A stretch of 64,000 bases of DNA from CAMDBL01 sp964498125 (GTDB lineage: Bacteria; Pseudomonadota; Alphaproteobacteria; Rhizobiales; Hyphomicrobiaceae). Where the stretch lies: assembly GCA_964498125.1 (NCBI GenBank), contig CAZCGE010000025.1, positions 1 to 64,000 on the forward strand. Direction: 5' to 3'. The position numbers were made by a program, and so were the translations under genes. The notes beneath the pieces are model-generated. The model did no database searches, was not told where the DNA came from, and worked only from the letters and a program-made list of their open reading frames with translations. Below, piece by piece: positions 15,459 through 24,347 of the stretch; positions within the stretch are counted from its first letter, which is position 1; each line of letters starts with the position of its first letter.

Positions 15459-15896
15459 TTGCCGCTCCCCGACCCGCATCCAGGCCTTGTCCTGTGCTAT
15501 TCTTATCTGTGGGCCGACGAGCACCGCGCGGGCCAGGAAGAAGGCCGCAAAGACCGCCCCTGCGCCATCGTGCTGGCGCGTCAGGTGGTGGCCGACCACA
15601 CGCTCGTCACCGTGGTGCCGATCACCCATTCGCCACCCACCAATCCCGCCGAGGCAATCGAGATCCCGGCCACGATCAAGGCGCACCTCGGGCTCGACCA
15701 CCAGCCGTCGTGGATCATCATCTCCGAGGTCAACGATTTTCTCTGGCCGGGGCCCGATCTGCGGCACATCCCCGGCTCGGGCCAGCTGCGCTTCGACTAT
15801 GGCGTGTTGCCACCTGGCTTCTTCCGCAAGGTGCGCGATGCACTGCTCGCCTTGCTCGCCGCCCGGCGCGTCGCGACCGTGCCTCGATCACAATAG
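15459..15896 (+). CDS. Type II toxin, PemK/MazF-like
   Basis: A 145-residue PemK/MazF-like protein: GLVLCYSYLWADEHRAGQEE, GRKDRPCAIVLAR, VVPITHSPPTNPAEAIEIPA, WIIISEVNDFLWPGPDLR. The KDRPC segment and the buried VVPITH strand match the beta-barrel of MazF-type endoribonucleases, although the family here is longer than classical MazF. The proposed start is TTG at 15459, close after the antitoxin stop and preceded by GAGG. Expected activity is RNA cleavage, neutralised by the Phd-type partner. The pairing of Phd antitoxin with PemK toxin is mixed but known. Confidence 0.82.
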   Translation: MPLPDPHPGLVLCYSYLWADEHRAGQEEGRKDRPCAIVLARQVVADHTLVTVVPITHSPPTNPAEAIEIPATIKAHLGLDHQPSWIIISEVNDFLWPGPDLRHIPGSGQLRFDYGVLPPGFFRKVRDALLALLAARRVATVPRSQ

Positions 15897-15963
15897 AGCA
15901 CTGGCCGTCGGGCGAGCCAATGTGGCCGGTCTTGGGTGAGCCGCGCGACGTTTATCGCGCGCG

Positions 15964-16311
15964 TCACCTGGTCTTGGGTGTGCTGGCGATCGGCCGCACG
16001 ACGCCGGGAATTTGCGTCACGGGCACCTGCAGCGGTTTGCGCTCGCGCCGAATGAACTGCATGTAGAGGACTGGGAAAATCAGCATCAGGAACACGCCAA
16101 TGACGATCAGATCGATCTGATCGTTGCCGATGCCGCGCCAGAAGACCACCGTGCCCGATCCGGCGCCGGCCGAGCAGATCAGCGTGACGATGATGGCCTT
16201 GAGATGATGGGCGATCACGTACCACAGTCCGACGATGGCCAGCGCCGTAGCCGCGCCAAGCAGCGCGCTGAGCAGCGGGTGGGCCTGCAGGAACTGGATC
16301 AGGTTGGCCAT
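15964..16311 (-). CDS. Small inner-membrane protein, unknown function
   Basis: A 115-residue protein with three predicted membrane segments: LLSALLGAATALAIVGLWYV, AIIVTLICSAGAGSGTVVFW and DLIVIGVFLMLIFPVLYMQF, then a basic cytoplasmic tail (IRRERKPLQVP). I recognise no family. It is a single gene convergent with the PemK-like toxin gene; no link to the toxin is implied. Confidence 0.6.
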   Translation of the reverse strand: MANLIQFLQAHPLLSALLGAATALAIVGLWYVIAHHLKAIIVTLICSAGAGSGTVVFWRGIGNDQIDLIVIGVFLMLIFPVLYMQFIRRERKPLQVPVTQIPGVVRPIASTPKTR

Positions 16312-16417
16312 GCGGCTTGCCCTTTGTTCAGGAGTGTCATGGGCGAGTGATCAGGGTCGGCTAAGCCTGTAGGGCACCGAGGGGCAGCAACGCAAGCCCG
16401 TCAGCGCCGGGGTGCAT

Positions 16418-17965
16418 TCACGGTTTGGCTGGCGCCTGCAGCAGCCCGCGCTGCAATTTGCCGTTTGCAGTGCGCGGCAAGGCGGTGAGCAGCGTGATCG
16501 CGCGCGGGCATTTATAGGCGGCGAGGTGCGCTGACGCGAAGGTCTGGATGGAGTCGAGCGTCGGCTGGCGGCCCTCGCGCGCCACGATAAAGGCGCCGAT
16601 CACCGAGACATCGGCACGCACCTGGATCTCGGCGACCGCCACCTCTTGCACGTCCGGGTGCTGGGCCAGCACGGCCTCCACCTCGAGCGGCGAGACGCGA
16701 TAGCCCTGCGCTTTCATGATGTCGTTGGCACGGCCGCGGTGGCCGATGTAGCCGTCGCCATCCATGACCGCCAGGTCGCCGGGAATGAACCAGTCGCCGC
16801 GCATCACTTCGGCTTCTTCCTTGGGGCGCTGCCAATAGCCCAGCATCATACCGGGATCGGAGCGATGCACGGCCAGCAGGCCTTCCGCGCCGGGCGGCAG
16901 CGGCGCGCTTCCGCCCTCTGCCGGCAGGATGCACACCGATCGCCCGGTCTGTGGCTTGCCGACGAACCCCGGGCGCGGCGGCACGCTGGGGCTCGACGAG
17001 ACGAAGGTCGACAACTCGCTCATGCCAAGGGCTTCGTACAGCGGTGTCCCAGTGCGCTGGCGCCACTCCTCGAGCAGCCCTGCCGGTGGCGATTCACTTG
17101 CCACCAGGCCATGCCGCAATGCCCCGAGCGTGCCGCGCGTCGGCTCGGCATATTTCAGGATCTGGCGATAGAGGCTGGGCACTCCGGCAAACAGCGTGGC
17201 CCCGGTTTGCGCAATCAGGCGCGGCCAAAGGGCTGGATCTTTTTCGCCCGTGTAGACGATGCATGTCGCGCCATTGGCCCATGGGTCGGTGAGGCCGGTG
17301 CCCAACGTGTACGTCCAGTTGAAGGCGCCGGCATGCAGCACGCGATCGCCAGGGTGCAGGTCATACCAGTCCCGATACATCGGCCGGCGTCCCCAGGCCG
17401 CGCGCTGGGCATGCAGCACGCCCTTTGGCTTCGACGTGGTGCCGGATGTGTAGATGAGAAAGGCAGGATCGTCGGCGGCGGTTCGGGCGTAGGCCGCACC
17501 TTGGCCCGAGGCGATCCAGCCGGAGATGGCGTCGGGCGTGATCAACCGCACGCCGGCGGGCAGCGGCCCGGGTGCTGTCGCGCCGTCGAAGGCCACGGCC
17601 TCCGCGCCGCTGTCGGCGAGCAGGAACTCCACCTCCGGCGCCGTCAGCAGCGTCGACACCGGCAACGGCACGAAGCCGCCGGCGATGGCGCCAAAAAACA
17701 GCAGCGCATAGGCGCTGGTATTGGGCAGCCTGATCATGATGCGCGCGCCCGGCGCCAGGCCCTGGCTTTTGAGGCCAGCGGCGATGGCCAGCACGGCGCG
17801 CTCGACCGCGGCGAAAGTCCAGGTCTCGAGTGGCTCGGCGTGCGCCGGATCGGCGACCACCAGCAGGGCGGGCGCATTCGGCGACGTGCGGGCAGGCCTG
17901 CCGACGCAATAGGCCGCCATGTTGAAGTGCCGCGGCGGCATCTCTCCCGTGTAGCCGGTGGACAT
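16418..17965 (-). CDS. AMP-forming acyl-CoA synthetase, benzoate-CoA ligase-like
   Basis: A 515-residue adenylate-forming enzyme that would activate a carboxylic acid to acyl-AMP and then acyl-CoA. The P-loop motif YTSGTTSKPKG is at residues 172-182, the A5 motif YEALGMSE near 325, WFIPGDLAVMDGDGYIGHRG near 405, and the catalytic lysine in PRTANGKLQR near the C-terminus. It resembles benzoate-CoA ligase and medium-chain ligases, with the substrate not determinable. It starts four bases after the stop of a periplasmic peptide-binding protein gene, so the two are probably cotranscribed, an uncommon pairing. Confidence 0.88.
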   Translation of the reverse strand: MSTGYTGEMPPRHFNMAAYCVGRPARTSPNAPALLVVADPAHAEPLETWTFAAVERAVLAIAAGLKSQGLAPGARIMIRLPNTSAYALLFFGAIAGGFVPLPVSTLLTAPEVEFLLADSGAEAVAFDGATAPGPLPAGVRLITPDAISGWIASGQGAAYARTAADDPAFLIYTSGTTSKPKGVLHAQRAAWGRRPMYRDWYDLHPGDRVLHAGAFNWTYTLGTGLTDPWANGATCIVYTGEKDPALWPRLIAQTGATLFAGVPSLYRQILKYAEPTRGTLGALRHGLVASESPPAGLLEEWRQRTGTPLYEALGMSELSTFVSSSPSVPPRPGFVGKPQTGRSVCILPAEGGSAPLPPGAEGLLAVHRSDPGMMLGYWQRPKEEAEVMRGDWFIPGDLAVMDGDGYIGHRGRANDIMKAQGYRVSPLEVEAVLAQHPDVQEVAVAEIQVRADVSVIGAFIVAREGRQPTLDSIQTFASAHLAAYKCPRAITLLTALPRTANGKLQRGLLQAPAKP

Positions 17966-17969
17966 GGAC

Positions 17970-19775
17970 TTATTTCTCGCCTTCGATCCACCACGTGTCG
18001 AGGCCGAAGCCGAACAGTGGCGTTCTCCGAGGGTATTTCAGGTGCCGCCAGTGCGCCACCCATTGGCGTGGCAGATGGAATAGCGGCACGACATAGTCGC
18101 CCGACAGCAGCACACGGTCCAGCGCGCGCACGGCCGAGGTGAATTCCTCGGGGCCGCGGGCGGCGAGCAAGGCTTCGATCATGGTATCGGCGGCCGGGCT
18201 CTTGACGCCGGGATAGTTGAATGTCCCCTCGGTGTCGGCGGCTTGACTGGACCAGCGGAACGCTTGCTCGTTGCCCGGTGACAGCGAGCTTGGCCAGCTG
18301 GTCTGGATCATGTCGAAATCGAAGGTTTTGAGCCGCGACTGGAACTGCGTGCTGTCGACCTGGCGCACACGGGCGTCGATGCCCAACCGCTTCAGGCCTT
18401 CGGCATAGCTGACCAGCAGTCGCTCCTGCGCGCGCGTCGCCGCCAGGATCTCGAACTGCAGCGGCCGGCCGGCGGCATTGGCCAGCTTGTTGTCGCGCAC
18501 GACATAGCCGGCTTCAGCCAGAAGAGCGATCGCGGCCTGCTGATTGTCGCGGTTGCGACCGGAGCCGTCGCTGGCGGGAAAATGGTAGGTACCAGCCAGG
18601 ATCTCCGGCTTGACGGCGCCAGCGAACGGCTGCAGCAGCGCCAGCTCGGTGGCATCCGCCGGCTGGCCATGCGAGGCGAGGGGAGAGCGCTCGAAAAAGC
18701 TCTGCGTGCGTCGGGTCAAGCCATGAAAAAGATTGCGGTTGGTCCATTCGAAGTCGAACAGGTGGATGAGGGCGGCGCGCACACGCTGATCCCTGAAGAC
18801 CGGCCGGCGCGTATTGAAGGCCATGGCCGACATGCCCGCCGGCAGCGCGATCGGGAATTCGGTCTTGACGATGCGTCCGTCCTTGATGGCTTGGAAATCA
18901 TAAGCCGTCGCCCACTGCGCCGGGTCTTCCTCCGACCGCAGATCGAGCTGGCCGATCTTGAAGGCCTCCAGCAGCGCCGAGGCGTCACGAAAATAGTCGA
19001 AGCGCAGCTCGGCGAAATTATGCCGGCCGCGCATGATCGGCAGCGCGCGCGCCCAATAGTCCGGATTGGCGCGGTATGTGATCGAGCGGCCGGCATCGAT
19101 CTTGTCGATGACATATGGGCCGGAGCCGATGACGGGCTCGAGCGTGGTGCGCTCGAAAGTGTCGGCTGAGAAATGGTGGCGCGGCAGCACGGGCATGAGG
19201 CCGAGAATCAGCGGGATCTCACGATCCTCGCCTGAGCTGAACGTGAAGCGAACCGCGTGCTCGCCCAATCGCAGCACCTGGGTCACTTTCGCATAGTAGG
19301 TGCGCAGGTTCGGCCGGCCCTTTTCCTTCAACAGCGCGTGGCTGAAGATCACGTCCTCGACGGTGATGGGCCGACCATCGGAGAAGCGCGCCTGGCGATT
19401 GAGGTGGAAGGTGATCGAGGAACGGTCGTCGGCCACCTCGATGCTCTCGGCAATGAGGCCGTAGAGCGTGAACGGCTCATCCAGCGACCTCGCCAATAGG
19501 CTTTCAAACACCAGATCACGCACGCCGATGGCTGCCACGCCGCGCACAATCAGGGGATTGAGGCTGTCGAAGGTGCCGAGCACGCCGAGCGTGACGCGGC
19601 CACCCTTGGGGGCCGCCGGGTTGACGTAGGGCAGCAGCGCGAAGCCGGCCGGCAACTGCGGCGCGCCGTGCATGGCGATGCCATGTGTCGGTTCGGCCGC
19701 ACCGACAGGCAGGGCCAAGGTCGCCAACAGGAGGGCGAACAGCGATCGCCGGATATCGAGCACGTCATTCTCCAT
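17970..19775 (-). CDS. Family 5 extracellular solute-binding protein (YejA-like)
   Basis: A 601-residue periplasmic binding protein with an N-terminal signal peptide (LFALLLATLALPVGAAEP). The pattern LGTFDSLNPLIVRGVAAIGV, SDGRPITVEDVIFSHALL, GSGPYVIDKIDAGRSITYRA and the WATAYDF segment match the YejA/oligopeptide class of ABC transporters. No permease or ATPase genes are adjacent, so it must use components encoded elsewhere. The ATG at 19775 has a weak ribosome-binding site; a GTG at 19763 is better spaced from GGAG and would still leave a signal peptide. It precedes the acyl-CoA ligase gene by four bases. Confidence 0.88.
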   Translation of the reverse strand: MENDVLDIRRSLFALLLATLALPVGAAEPTHGIAMHGAPQLPAGFALLPYVNPAAPKGGRVTLGVLGTFDSLNPLIVRGVAAIGVRDLVFESLLARSLDEPFTLYGLIAESIEVADDRSSITFHLNRQARFSDGRPITVEDVIFSHALLKEKGRPNLRTYYAKVTQVLRLGEHAVRFTFSSGEDREIPLILGLMPVLPRHHFSADTFERTTLEPVIGSGPYVIDKIDAGRSITYRANPDYWARALPIMRGRHNFAELRFDYFRDASALLEAFKIGQLDLRSEEDPAQWATAYDFQAIKDGRIVKTEFPIALPAGMSAMAFNTRRPVFRDQRVRAALIHLFDFEWTNRNLFHGLTRRTQSFFERSPLASHGQPADATELALLQPFAGAVKPEILAGTYHFPASDGSGRNRDNQQAAIALLAEAGYVVRDNKLANAAGRPLQFEILAATRAQERLLVSYAEGLKRLGIDARVRQVDSTQFQSRLKTFDFDMIQTSWPSSLSPGNEQAFRWSSQAADTEGTFNYPGVKSPAADTMIEALLAARGPEEFTSAVRALDRVLLSGDYVVPLFHLPRQWVAHWRHLKYPRRTPLFGFGLDTWWIEGEK

Positions 19776-20115
19776 GCTAGAACGGCCAGGCAAGGCCGAC
19801 GCGCATGAGGGTGGCAGGCCCTCGCCGTCATAGCATGACATCGTGGCGTGTCAGCGAACTTGGAGATCTGCCGCGGAGGTTTCGCGTTGCCGCCGTGCAA
19901 CGTCTTGGACCGATCCGAGATGCTTATCCGCGAAGCCCTCGTGGTCGGTCACGGGATTGCCGTAATCGGGCCCTTACTCCCCCCTCGACATGCGCCGCTC
20001 AGGCGCGTCGTGGCGGATGGCGCGCCTCAATGGTCGCGTCACAACAGTGGGGATGAGCCAGCGGCAAGGTGGCGTTGCAGAGCCGGGCTCGCACAACGAA
20101 AAGGTTGAAGTATTC
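19776..20115. other. Divergent intergenic region
   Basis: About 340 bases between the divergent solute-binding protein gene and the ialB-like gene. Short frames here show no domain resemblance. No clear promoter or palindrome was found by eye; the last 20 bases before the ATG are AT-richer (AAAGGTTGAAGTATTC) and hold the ribosome-binding site. Confidence 0.5.
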
Positions 20116-21066
20116 ATGGCAAACGCATCGATGCCCGGCAATTCGGCGGGGCGCGCGCAGAGCGCGGTGAAGGCACTGGTGGTCGCACTGATGGCAGGCA
20201 GCGCCGTGCTGGCAACTGCAGTCTGGGCCCAGCAGCCGCCGGCCGCGCCGCCGAAGGCGGCTGCGCCAACAGCCAAGGCGCCCGCCGCCAAGGCCGCACC
20301 GCCAGCCCAGCAACCGGCCCAGTCCGCCTCGGCGCAGAGCCCCTGGGTGAAGCTGTGCGAAAAGGCCAAAGTTCGCGTCAAGTTACCGGACGGCAAGGAC
20401 GGCGAGCAGGAAAAGACGCTGTGCCTGACCACTCACGAGCAACTCGACGCGACCACCGGCTTACCGGTCGTTTCCGCGGCCATTCGTCAGGCTGAAGGCG
20501 TCGATAAGAACATCCTGGCGATCATGGTGCCGCTCGGCATGGTGATCCCGATCGGCATGCAGGCCGCGGTGGCGTCACCAGAAGTCTGGGCCGGGGTCAT
20601 CAAGGGTGATCAGATCGACGACAAGCTCTTGAAAATCGCCAAGCTGCAATATGCCTATTGTTATGCCGCCGGCTGCACGGCCGAAGTGGAAGCCACCAAG
20701 GAATTGCTCGACGACATGAAGCGGGGCGCGGGCATCCTGGTGCGCGCGGTCGACATCCTCGGCCGGCCGGCGATGTGGGGCGTGCCGCTGTCGGGCTTCG
20801 GTCCGGCCTTCGCCGGGCCGCCAACCGACAACAAGCGCTACGCCGACGCCCGCGCCGATTTCATGAAGCAGATCGAAGCGCAGTATGCCCAGCAGCGGCA
20901 GGTGGCGCTCGCCAAGGACCCGAAACTCGCCGAGGCGTACAAGAAGCTGCAGGACGCGCAGAAGGAGATGGCGGTGGCTGCCCAGACCGCGAAGGCTGCC
21001 GAGCAGCCTGCCGCGGCGCCAGCAGCTGCAGCTGCACAGCCAGCCCCGCCGGCGAAGAAAAAATAA
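20116..21066 (+). CDS. Invasion associated locus B (IalB) family protein
   Basis: A 316-residue exported protein. After a signal peptide ending near TAVWAQ come an Ala/Pro/Lys-rich low-complexity linker, then the IalB core: PWVKLCEKAKVRVKLPDG, KTLCLTTHEQLDATTGLP, ILAIMVPLGMVIPIGMQAAV, and KLQYAYCYAAGCTAEVEATK with paired cysteines. The C-terminus is an Ala/Gln/Pro-rich tail ending in lysines, longer than in most homologues. IalB of Bartonella is linked to host-cell entry, but homologues are widespread in free-living alphaproteobacteria, so this name does not imply pathogenicity. A clear terminator follows. Confidence 0.88.
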   Translation: MANASMPGNSAGRAQSAVKALVVALMAGSAVLATAVWAQQPPAAPPKAAAPTAKAPAAKAAPPAQQPAQSASAQSPWVKLCEKAKVRVKLPDGKDGEQEKTLCLTTHEQLDATTGLPVVSAAIRQAEGVDKNILAIMVPLGMVIPIGMQAAVASPEVWAGVIKGDQIDDKLLKIAKLQYAYCYAAGCTAEVEATKELLDDMKRGAGILVRAVDILGRPAMWGVPLSGFGPAFAGPPTDNKRYADARADFMKQIEAQYAQQRQVALAKDPKLAEAYKKLQDAQKEMAVAAQTAKAAEQPAAAPAAAAAQPAPPAKKK

Positions 21067-21110
21067 CCAGGCGGCGGGTGCCGCACACAGGGCCTGCACC
21101 ACAACACCAG

Positions 21111-21135
21111 CCGTCCGCCTCGCGGACGGCTTTTT
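21111..21135 (+). terminator. Rho-independent terminator after the IalB gene
   Basis: Perfect 8-bp stem CCGTCCGC / GCGGACGG with loop CTC, followed by CTTTTT. It lies 45 bases after the IalB family stop codon and faces the hspQ gene end, so it is the clearest intrinsic terminator in the window. Confidence 0.85.
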
Positions 21136-21184
21136 ACTGTGTGTCATCAATGGGTCGTCGGCGCAGCGGGCCGTTAGGCCGGGA

Positions 21185-21559
21185 TCAATGCGCGGTCAGG
21201 AACAGGGCGCGGTATTGGCCTACGCCATCCTTGGCGAACAATTCCCTGACCTTGGGGTGGCGAACCGGCTCGCCGGTCTGGTCTGGCAGCAGATTTTGCT
21301 CGGACACATAGGCGATATAGGTCGTTTCGGAATTCTCGGCCAGCAGGTGGTAGAACGGCTGGTTCTTGCGCGGGCGCAGCTCCAGCGGAATCGACAGCCA
21401 CCATTCCTCCGTGTTGTCGAACACCGGATCGATATCGAAAACGACGCCACGGAACGGGTACAGCCGATGCCGCACCACCTGGCCCACCGCGAACTTGGCG
21501 CGGCGCGTGCGGGCGGCTCGACGGCTCGGACCCGATTTCGGCGGTGTGGCGATGGTCAT
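21185..21559 (-). CDS. hspQ: Heat shock protein HspQ
   Basis: A 124-residue protein of the HspQ/YccV-like hemimethylated-DNA-binding domain family: KFAVGQVVRHRLYPFRGVVF, DIDPVFDNTEEWWLSIPLEL, QPFYHLLAENSETTYIAYVS, EQNLLPDQTGEPVRHP. In Escherichia coli HspQ binds DnaA mutant protein and acts as a specificity factor for Lon. The first 25 residues are basic and precede the conserved domain. The gene follows the HpcH aldolase gene on the same strand with a 76-base gap. Confidence 0.92.
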   Translation of the reverse strand: MTIATPPKSGPSRRAARTRRAKFAVGQVVRHRLYPFRGVVFDIDPVFDNTEEWWLSIPLELRPRKNQPFYHLLAENSETTYIAYVSEQNLLPDQTGEPVRHPKVRELFAKDGVGQYRALFLTAH

Positions 21560-21635
21560 GACGACAATTCGTGATTGTTCAGGCGCATTTGTCAACGATT
21601 GTGCCGATGGCATCGCCACCAGCCTCGCAGCACTA

Positions 21636-22694
21636 TCATAGTTGGTAGGCGGCTGCCATGGCCGGGTCGCGGGCGGCGACAATCCGCGCCAGGTCGACGA
21701 TCACCTTGGCCTGCTTCCAGGTGGCGTCGTCCTGCATCTTGCCATCGATCATGACGGCGCCGGTGCCATCGGGCATGGCGGCGAGGATTTTCCTGGCGAA
21801 CGCCACCTCCATGGCATCGGGGCTGAACACGCGCTTGGCGATGTCGATCTGGCTCGGATGCAACGACCATGCGCCGAGACAGCCTTGCAGGAAGGCGTTG
21901 CGGAACTGGGCTTCGCAGGCCGCCGGATCGGAAAAATCGCCGAACGGGCCGTAGAACGGTTTCAAGCCGTAACTGAGGCAGGCATCGACCATGCGGCCGA
22001 CCGTGTAGTGCCACAGATCTTGCTGGAAGAACGACCTGGGTTCCGCGCCAGCGCCTGCCCCGGCATCCGCCAGCACGCCGTAGTCGGGATGGCCGCCACC
22101 GACGCGTGTGGTCTTCATGCCACGCGAGGCGGCAAGATCGGCTGGACCCAGGCTCATGCCGTGCATGCGCGGCGAGGCCGCGGCGATGGCCTCGACGTTC
22201 TTGACGCCTTCGGCGGTTTCCAGGATGGCGTGGATCAGGATCGGCCGGCCGATCTTGTGCCGGGCCTCCAACTGGGCCAGCAGCTGGTCGAGATAGTGGA
22301 TATCCCAGGGTCCCTCGACCTTGGGCAGCATGATGACATCGAGCTTGTGGCCGACGGCGCCGACGATCTCGACGATGTCATCGAGCGCCCATGGCGAGTT
22401 GAGGCCGTTGATGCGGGTCCACAGGCCGGTGGCGCCGAAATCGTTGTCGCGCGCCATGTCGATGAAGCCGGCCCGCGCCGCCGCCTTCTGGTCAGCAGCA
22501 ATGGCGTCTTCCAGATTGCCGAGGATGACATCGACCTGCCCGGCCAAGTCTTTGATCTTGGCGCGTATTTTTTCGTTGTGCGGCGGCACGAAGTGGATCA
22601 TGCGCTCGAGCCGCACCGGCAGGCCGCGCAGCGGCTCGGGCGCGCCGATGGCCAGGGCCGAGAAGTGTTTCAACGGCGTGCGGGTGGCGGTCAT
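21636..22694 (-). CDS. HpcH/HpaI aldolase family, malyl-CoA lyase-like
   Basis: A 352-residue TIM-barrel lyase of the HpcH/HpaI-CitE family. Key sites are [15 protein letters not shown], the metal-binding aspartate/glutamate in [54 protein letters not shown] and [10 protein letters not shown]. The size and motifs resemble L-malyl-CoA/beta-methylmalyl-CoA lyases, which split malyl-CoA to acetyl-CoA and glyoxylate, more than shorter CitE proteins. The ethylmalonyl-CoA pathway or C1 assimilation would use such an activity, but no partner genes are near, so the substrate is inferred. Confidence 0.85.
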   Translation of the reverse strand: MTATRTPLKHFSALAIGAPEPLRGLPVRLERMIHFVPPHNEKIRAKIKDLAGQVDVILGNLEDAIAADQKAAARAGFIDMARDNDFGATGLWTRINGLNSPWALDDIVEIVGAVGHKLDVIMLPKVEGPWDIHYLDQLLAQLEARHKIGRPILIHAILETAEGVKNVEAIAAASPRMHGMSLGPADLAASRGMKTTRVGGGHPDYGVLADAGAGAGAEPRSFFQQDLWHYTVGRMVDACLSYGLKPFYGPFGDFSDPAACEAQFRNAFLQGCLGAWSLHPSQIDIAKRVFSPDAMEVAFARKILAAMPDGTGAVMIDGKMQDDATWKQAKVIVDLARIVAARDPAMAAAYQL

Positions 22695-22902
22695 GGGGGG
22701 GTGTGGCCTCGCGATCAGGTCATGGTGCGCCGCGACTCTAGTCGCCGTCGCCGGCTCGGAGCAAGGGCCTGGAAACTTGCGGTATCTCGAGGAACTCCGC
22801 CTTGTACCGCCGGGAACAGGCGATTACCGGCGGCAGGCCTAAAAGTTGCGACGCGCGATGCCGAAGTGTCGTGCATATGCAGCTTGGGAGTTATGACGTA
22901 TC

Positions 22903-23154
22903 ATGAAACTCAGCTCACTGCGCCGTTTGCCGCCGATCGAGGCGTTCGACTGGCCGATCCGCCACCCCCTGGCGGCACTGGCCTCCTTATCCGCCACGGC
23001 GAAGACTTATCTTGTCGCCTATCGCCAGGCCAAGGCCGCCGAGGCGCTTCATGATCGCCTGTCGCACATGTCGGACTGCGACCTGGCCCGCCAGGGGCTG
23101 GCGCGGGCCGACCTGACCCGGCACGTGCGCGAGCGGCTCGATCAAGGGGCGTAG
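22903..23154 (+). CDS. DUF1127-like small protein
   Basis: An 83-residue basic protein. The C-terminal half (AAEALHDRLSHMSDCDLARQ, GLARADLTRHV) matches DUF1127 (YjiS-like), whose core reads LSDxxLxDIGLxRxDI. In alphaproteobacteria some DUF1127 proteins are tied to phosphate and carbon metabolism or RNA turnover. The TAG stop (23152-23154) is the first bases of the repeat starting at 23151. The small size and repeat-supplied stop mean the original C-terminus may have been slightly different. Confidence 0.7.
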   Translation: MKLSSLRRLPPIEAFDWPIRHPLAALASLSATAKTYLVAYRQAKAAEALHDRLSHMSDCDLARQGLARADLTRHVRERLDQGA

Positions 23155-23246
23155 GGTGCAATAGGCCGGACACTTGATCCGGCCGTATTGCACCAGGGCA
23201 CGGCCAGCATCGGTGCAATACGGCCTGGCGGCCACTTGCACCCTAC
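23151..23246. repeat. Double-hairpin repeat, GTAGGGTGCAATAG family (copy 3), giving two stop codons
   Basis: Bounded by GTAGGGTGCAATAG and the inverse TTGCACCCTAC. Two hairpins from GGTGCAATA to TTGCACC stand about 17 bases apart. It lies exactly between convergent genes, and each outer end gives the TAG stop of one neighbour: 23152-23154 for the DUF1127-like gene and 23243-23245 (minus strand) for the LpxL-like gene. It can form a bidirectional terminator. Confidence 0.88.
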
Positions 23247-24157
23247 GACCACCGCCGGTTGCTCCACATCCATTGCTCCGGCGCGTCCCGGATCCAGGCT
23301 TCGAACTGGCGTTGCATCTCGGTCATGATCCAGCGCACGTCGTCCCCCTGGTTGGCGCTGCGTGGCACCCGCAACTCCTTGATCTCGATCTCGAAACGGC
23401 TGTCGCGGCCGACCCGCTTGCAGCGTGACATCCACATGCGGGCGCCGACGCGGCGGGCGATCATGGCGGCGATGGCCTGGGTCCTGGCGTCCTTGCCGAA
23501 GAACGGGATGGGGATGCCGGTGCGGTCGTAGAGGTCGCAAACCAGGCCCAGCCTGCCGCCGCGGCGCACGAAATCCTGGATGGCGCGCGCGGTGCGCTGG
23601 TTGTCGCCGTGCTCGCCCTCGACCTTGCCGCGCCCGAACAGCCCGCCGGGGAACAGATCCTGCCTTTGATCGCGCAGATATTGGTCGACGTAGGGATTGT
23701 TGACGGAACGGTAGACGCCTGCCGGATTGACGCCGGCCATGGTCAGCGGCCAGATGGCGAATTCCCAGTTGCCCATGTGCAGCGAGACGCCGACGATCGG
23801 GCCGAGCTTGTCTTGGTAGCGCTGGTAGGCCGGCGTGGTGATGCGAAAGCGTGTCGGGTCGGCCAGCAGTCGGTCGATCCGCATGGTCTCGACCATGACG
23901 AAGCCGAGGTTTTCCCAATGCCGGAGCGCGATGGCGTGCCGCCCGGCGGGGCTCATCTCGGGAAAGGCGATGGCCAGATTGTCGAGCGCGCGCCGATGCC
24001 GCTTCGGGCTGACGATCGGCGCCAGCCGGCGCCAGGCGCTGGCCGAAAGGCTGGTGGCTGCGTCGAGCGGCAGCAACCGCACCGCGCCGATGATCAGGCG
24101 CAGCAGGGCATACTCGAGGCGGAATTGCAGGTCGCGGATGGGGGAGGTGGGGGTCAT
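23243..24157 (-). CDS. LpxL/HtrB-like lysophospholipid or lipid A acyltransferase
   Basis: A 304-residue inner-membrane acyltransferase of the HtrB family. The catalytic HX4E motif is HMGNWE in VGVSLHMGNWEFAIWPL; an N-terminal hydrophobic helix (LLRLIIGAVRLLPLDAA) anchors it. Other conserved parts are YRSVNNPYVDQYL and VDLYDRTGIPIPFFGKDARTQ-type sequence. Such enzymes add secondary acyl chains to lipid A. The start at 24157 (MTPTSPIRD) follows GGTGGGGG; the frame further upstream runs through heptamer repeats. The TAG stop comes from a repeat end. It is downstream of the UbiH-like gene on the same strand. Confidence 0.85.
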   Translation of the reverse strand: MTPTSPIRDLQFRLEYALLRLIIGAVRLLPLDAATSLSASAWRRLAPIVSPKRHRRALDNLAIAFPEMSPAGRHAIALRHWENLGFVMVETMRIDRLLADPTRFRITTPAYQRYQDKLGPIVGVSLHMGNWEFAIWPLTMAGVNPAGVYRSVNNPYVDQYLRDQRQDLFPGGLFGRGKVEGEHGDNQRTARAIQDFVRRGGRLGLVCDLYDRTGIPIPFFGKDARTQAIAAMIARRVGARMWMSRCKRVGRDSRFEIEIKELRVPRSANQGDDVRWIMTEMQRQFEAWIRDAPEQWMWSNRRWS

Positions 24158-24177
24158 GGGGCTGTGTGCGAAGAGGC

Positions 24178-24347
24178 GTGAGTGGTGAGTGGTGAGTGGT
24201 GAGTGGTGAGTGGTGAGTGGTGAGTGGTGAGTGGTGAGTGGGAAATCGGAAGTCGGAAGACGGCAGGTCTGTTCTGATTTCCGATTTCCGATTTCTGACT
24301 TCCCACTGCACTGCACTGCCCTGCACCACTCACCACTCACCACTCAC
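24178..24347. repeat. Heptamer tandem array with inverted partner
   Basis: Nine exact copies of GTGAGTG (24178-24240) are followed by GGAAATCGG-rich sequence with a matching CCGATTTCC part, and then three copies of the inverse heptamer CACTCAC (24327-24347). The whole region can fold into a long imperfect hairpin. It separates the UbiH-like and LpxL-like genes and contains the stop codon of the first. A slipped-strand copy number polymorphism is likely. Confidence 0.9.

Noticed and set aside
24178..24347. CRISPR-like array
   Set aside because: Units are seven bases with no spacers; it is a simple tandem repeat and no cas genes are present.
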